Source: Gammaproteobacteria bacterium (GTDB taxonomy: Bacteria > Pseudomonadota > Gammaproteobacteria > Steroidobacterales > Woeseiaceae). From it: 64,000 nt of DNA. A program made the position numbers and the translations under genes. Location: positions 170,792 to 234,791 of the forward strand of contig JAOTZC010000001.1 in assembly GCA_029861535.1 (NCBI GenBank). The letters run 5' to 3'. Under the pieces are notes generated by a model, which was given only the letters and a program-made list of their open reading frames with translations, was not told where the DNA came from and made no database searches. How positions within the stretch are numbered: the first letter of the stretch is position 1; each line of letters starts with the position of its first letter. Shown here one piece after another: positions 61,849 through 64,000 of the stretch.

Positions 61849-64000
61849 CTACCGCAGCCGCTTACCGAACGCGTCCCAGACTTCGACTTCGCCATAGCCA
61901 AGCGAGCGCACCGATTCCTCTATCATTTCGAGATCGCCAACCACAACCCAACTTAGCTTGTCCGCATCCATCAGCTTGCGCGCCCGCTCAGTAATGCCTT
62001 CGACCGACACAGCCTCGATCCGATCGGCTCGGCCCTCCGCATAGTCATACGGCAAGCCGAAGCTGTCCGAAGCAACCATACTCGCCAGAAATCCACGATT
62101 CGTCGAAAACGAGCCCGGCAGCGATCGGATGCGATTTGCCTTGAGCCGATCGACTTCGATCGCCGTTGGCGGCCGCACGGATGCGAATTCAACATACTCG
62201 CGCATGATTTCCTGCATGCTATCGGCTGTTTTGTCCGTCTGTACTTGCCCACGCATCACCAGTAATTGATCACCACTGTGGTTCGATTGAATGCCGGAGC
62301 GATAACCGTACGACCAGCCTTTGTCTTCTCGTAGATTCATATTCAGTCGCGACTCAAAATTGCCGCCGAACACTGCATTGAGTATTGACAATTCAGTCGA
62401 GGTTTTGGGATCGAACGGTGGAAGTGCGTGGCCAGCCGAAATCGTACTCGATGCCGCGCCCGGCTGATCGACAAGAATAACGCGTGACTTCACGTCCGGG
62501 GCTTTGCCAATGGGCTGACGCGCCGAATTGTTGCTGCGTTTCCACTTGCCGAACGCGTCATTGACTGCGTTCCGTGCAGTATCGATGTCGATATCGCCGA
62601 TCATATAGAGCGTAATATTGTCAGGCGCAATTTCACGTCGATAAAACGCCTCGAGATTGGCGCGATCCACTTGTTCGAGATACTCCGGCGTCCACACGGC
62701 ACCCATAGCACCGTCCGGACCATAGATTGCTCGCTCGAACAAGCTGCCTGAGGCGCTCGACGGCGCCTTCCGCAAGGTCGCGAGCCAGCCGCTAATCTGT
62801 TGTTTGAGTTTGCCGAGCTCGTCGTCCGGGAATGTCGGATGCCTAAGCATCTCATGCGTCAGTTCGAGGGATCTGTCTAGTTCGGTATTCATGACCCGAT
62901 AGCTGAACGAGCTGTTCTCGGTTCCCGCCTGAAACCGACCCGCCATCGCAATTTTGTCGCGCTCGGCCGCCAATTCATTCGCGTCGTACTTCTGTGTGCC
63001 TTTATCCAGTAACGCAAACACAAACGTCGCGAGCCCCGGCGCATCCAAAGGTGCTGCCATCGCGCCAGTTCCGACCCGCAGTGTGATATCGACGATAGGT
63101 ATTCCACCGCGCCTAGCGACGACCAACGTCATGCCATTATCGAGTACGGTCGAATCGATCGCCGGAAAACGAATATCCGAGTCTGCCGTGATCTGCGGAA
63201 TAGTGGAACGATCTACACGCGGTTCCTCGCTCGCATATTCCGGAAATGGCAGTACAGTCAGCTCGTAGTACCCCCGCGTCATCCAGCGATTGGCCGTGTC
63301 ACGAATCTGATCGACTGTTGCCGCATTCAGCCATTCGAGTTCAGTATTGATATACAGCGGATCGTCCGAGTACAGGTAACCCTCCGCGAGAATTCGGCCG
63401 ATCGATGACGTTGTCTCAAGTGCGCCGATCATGAACATATTAACCGCGAGCTTGGCGTTTTCGAGTAGCTGATTATCGGGTCCACTTGCCAAATATTCCG
63501 CGATCACGTCGTCGACAATCGGCATCACCTGCTCCGGCGTGACGCCTTCGCGCAGGTCAATCGTCAGCCCATACTCACCACTGATAACTTGGCCAGATGC
63601 TCGTCCGGAGACTTGCGTCGCCAACTGCAATTCGTCGACAAGCTTTCTTCTAAGCGGCGAATTCTTGTTTGCCACCAATGTCTGGTTAAGGAGATACATC
63701 AACGTCGTATCTTTGTCGTTGAGACCCGGCAAGGCCCAGACGCGCGATATTCGGGTCTGTCCGACACGGTCATACATCACTTCTTTGCGATTCTCTGGCA
63801 GATGTGGGATCCATTGCTGCGGATAGGACAGTGGAATTCCGGTCGGTGCCTCGCTAAAGTAAAACTCGACCTTCTCCTTCGCGTCCGCGATGCTGATATC
63901 TCCGGCGAGCACCAACACGACGTTTGACGCGCCGTAATAGCTGTTGAACCACTCATGCACGTCGTCTAGGGATGCTGCATCAAGATCATCCATAGAGCCG
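61849..64000 (-). CDS. M16 (insulinase/pitrilysin) family peptidase, 5' end outside window
   Basis: This fragment of at least 714 residues is a large M16-type zinc peptidase; the gene enters from the right edge, so the signal peptide and the HxxEH active site are missing. Visible are the end of the first M16 lobe (LDDVHEWFNSYYGASNVVLVLAGD, RKEVMYDRVGQTRISRVW) and the complete second half (DNGMTLVVARRGGIPIVDITLRVGTGA, GLATFVFALLDKGTQ, FYRREIAPDNITLYMIGDID, LNAVFGGNFESRLNMNLRED, GWSYGYRS). The two-half layout is that of exported M16 proteins of about 950 residues. It lies 34 bases upstream of the amidohydrolase pair and may be in the same unit. Confidence 0.92.
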   Translation of the reverse strand, partial: GSMDDLDAASLDDVHEWFNSYYGASNVVLVLAGDISIADAKEKVEFYFSEAPTGIPLSYPQQWIPHLPENRKEVMYDRVGQTRISRVWALPGLNDKDTTLMYLLNQTLVANKNSPLRRKLVDELQLATQVSGRASGQVISGEYGLTIDLREGVTPEQVMPIVDDVIAEYLASGPDNQLLENAKLAVNMFMIGALETTSSIGRILAEGYLYSDDPLYINTELEWLNAATVDQIRDTANRWMTRGYYELTVLPFPEYASEEPRVDRSTIPQITADSDIRFPAIDSTVLDNGMTLVVARRGGIPIVDITLRVGTGAMAAPLDAPGLATFVFALLDKGTQKYDANELAAERDKIAMAGRFQAGTENSSFSYRVMNTELDRSLELTHEMLRHPTFPDDELGKLKQQISGWLATLRKAPSSASGSLFERAIYGPDGAMGAVWTPEYLEQVDRANLEAFYRREIAPDNITLYMIGDIDIDTARNAVNDAFGKWKRSNNSARQPIGKAPDVKSRVILVDQPGAASSTISAGHALPPFDPKTSTELSILNAVFGGNFESRLNMNLREDKGWSYGYRSGIQSNHSGDQLLVMRGQVQTDKTADSMQEIMREYVEFASVRPPTAIEVDRLKANRIRSLPGSFSTNRGFLASMVASDSFGLPYDYAEGRADRIEAVSVEGITERARKLMDADKLSWVVVGDLEMIEESVRSLGYGEVEVWDAFGKRLR

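Overview
The window looks like a chromosomal segment of a marine or sediment gammaproteobacterium, possibly of the Woeseia/Steroidobacter/Xanthomonas side of the class. This is inferred from protein style and synteny only. The gene order polA - (small RNA) - engB - cytochrome c4 - dsbA is the Pseudomonas arrangement. TonB receptors, RND pumps, an Lrp-regulated bkd operon and M16/DUF885/amidohydrolase secreted hydrolases fit an aerobic heterotroph that uses peptides and amino acids. Coding density is high, several operons use 4-base stop/start overlaps, and no rRNA, tRNA, CRISPR array, phage or insertion sequence was found.

Layout. 1-4.0 kb: 5'-truncated fadE, a DUF3667 membrane protein and a DUF4399 lipoprotein. 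4.1-11.3 kb: a complete mevalonate route to farnesyl diphosphate: HMG-CoA synthase (+), then a translationally coupled minus-strand operon mvaD - phosphomevalonate kinase - HMG-CoA reductase/mevalonate kinase fusion - idi, and a divergent FPP synthase. 11.3-17.5 kb: dinB, gspA/gspB, a DAK2-DegV fusion and an SRAP protein. 17.5-23.1 kb: a YadGH-type ABC exporter, an unknown protein, an orphan FlhC-like regulator, nudC, a TANGO2/NRDE protein apparently starting at ATT, and a carboxylesterase. 23.1-31.3 kb: argR and a tight arginine operon argG - P-loop protein - argC - argD - acylornithine transcarbamylase - argB - argH. 31.4-37.9 kb: lptM, polA, a candidate small RNA, engB, cytochrome c4, lipoprotein DsbA and an L,D-transpeptidase, with two related palindromic elements in the convergent gaps. 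37.9-44.0 kb: DUF885 hydrolase and an RND permease/adaptor pair. 44.4-53.2 kb: TonB receptor, DUF4826 protein, two sulfotransferase-like proteins, a methyltransferase and an M20-like lipoprotein. 53.4-64 kb: mscL, an Lrp regulator divergent from leucine dehydrogenase and bkd E1alpha/E1beta/E2, two amidohydrolases (one lacking its metal site) and a 5'-truncated M16 peptidase.

Main points for a second look: (1) the transcarbamylase carries Ala90 where the acetyl-specific enzyme has Glu and the succinyl-specific one has Pro, and it lacks the carboxylated lysine of the acetyl enzyme, so arginine may be made through N-succinylated intermediates; (2) an uncharacterised P-loop protein sits inside that operon, which has no recognisable glutamate N-acyltransferase or deacylase; (3) two palindromic elements keep the loop but change the stem while preserving base pairing; (4) a terminator-ended transcript with a CCUCCC loop lies at the Spot 42/ErsA position; (5) HMG-CoA reductase and mevalonate kinase are fused with all key residues of both present.
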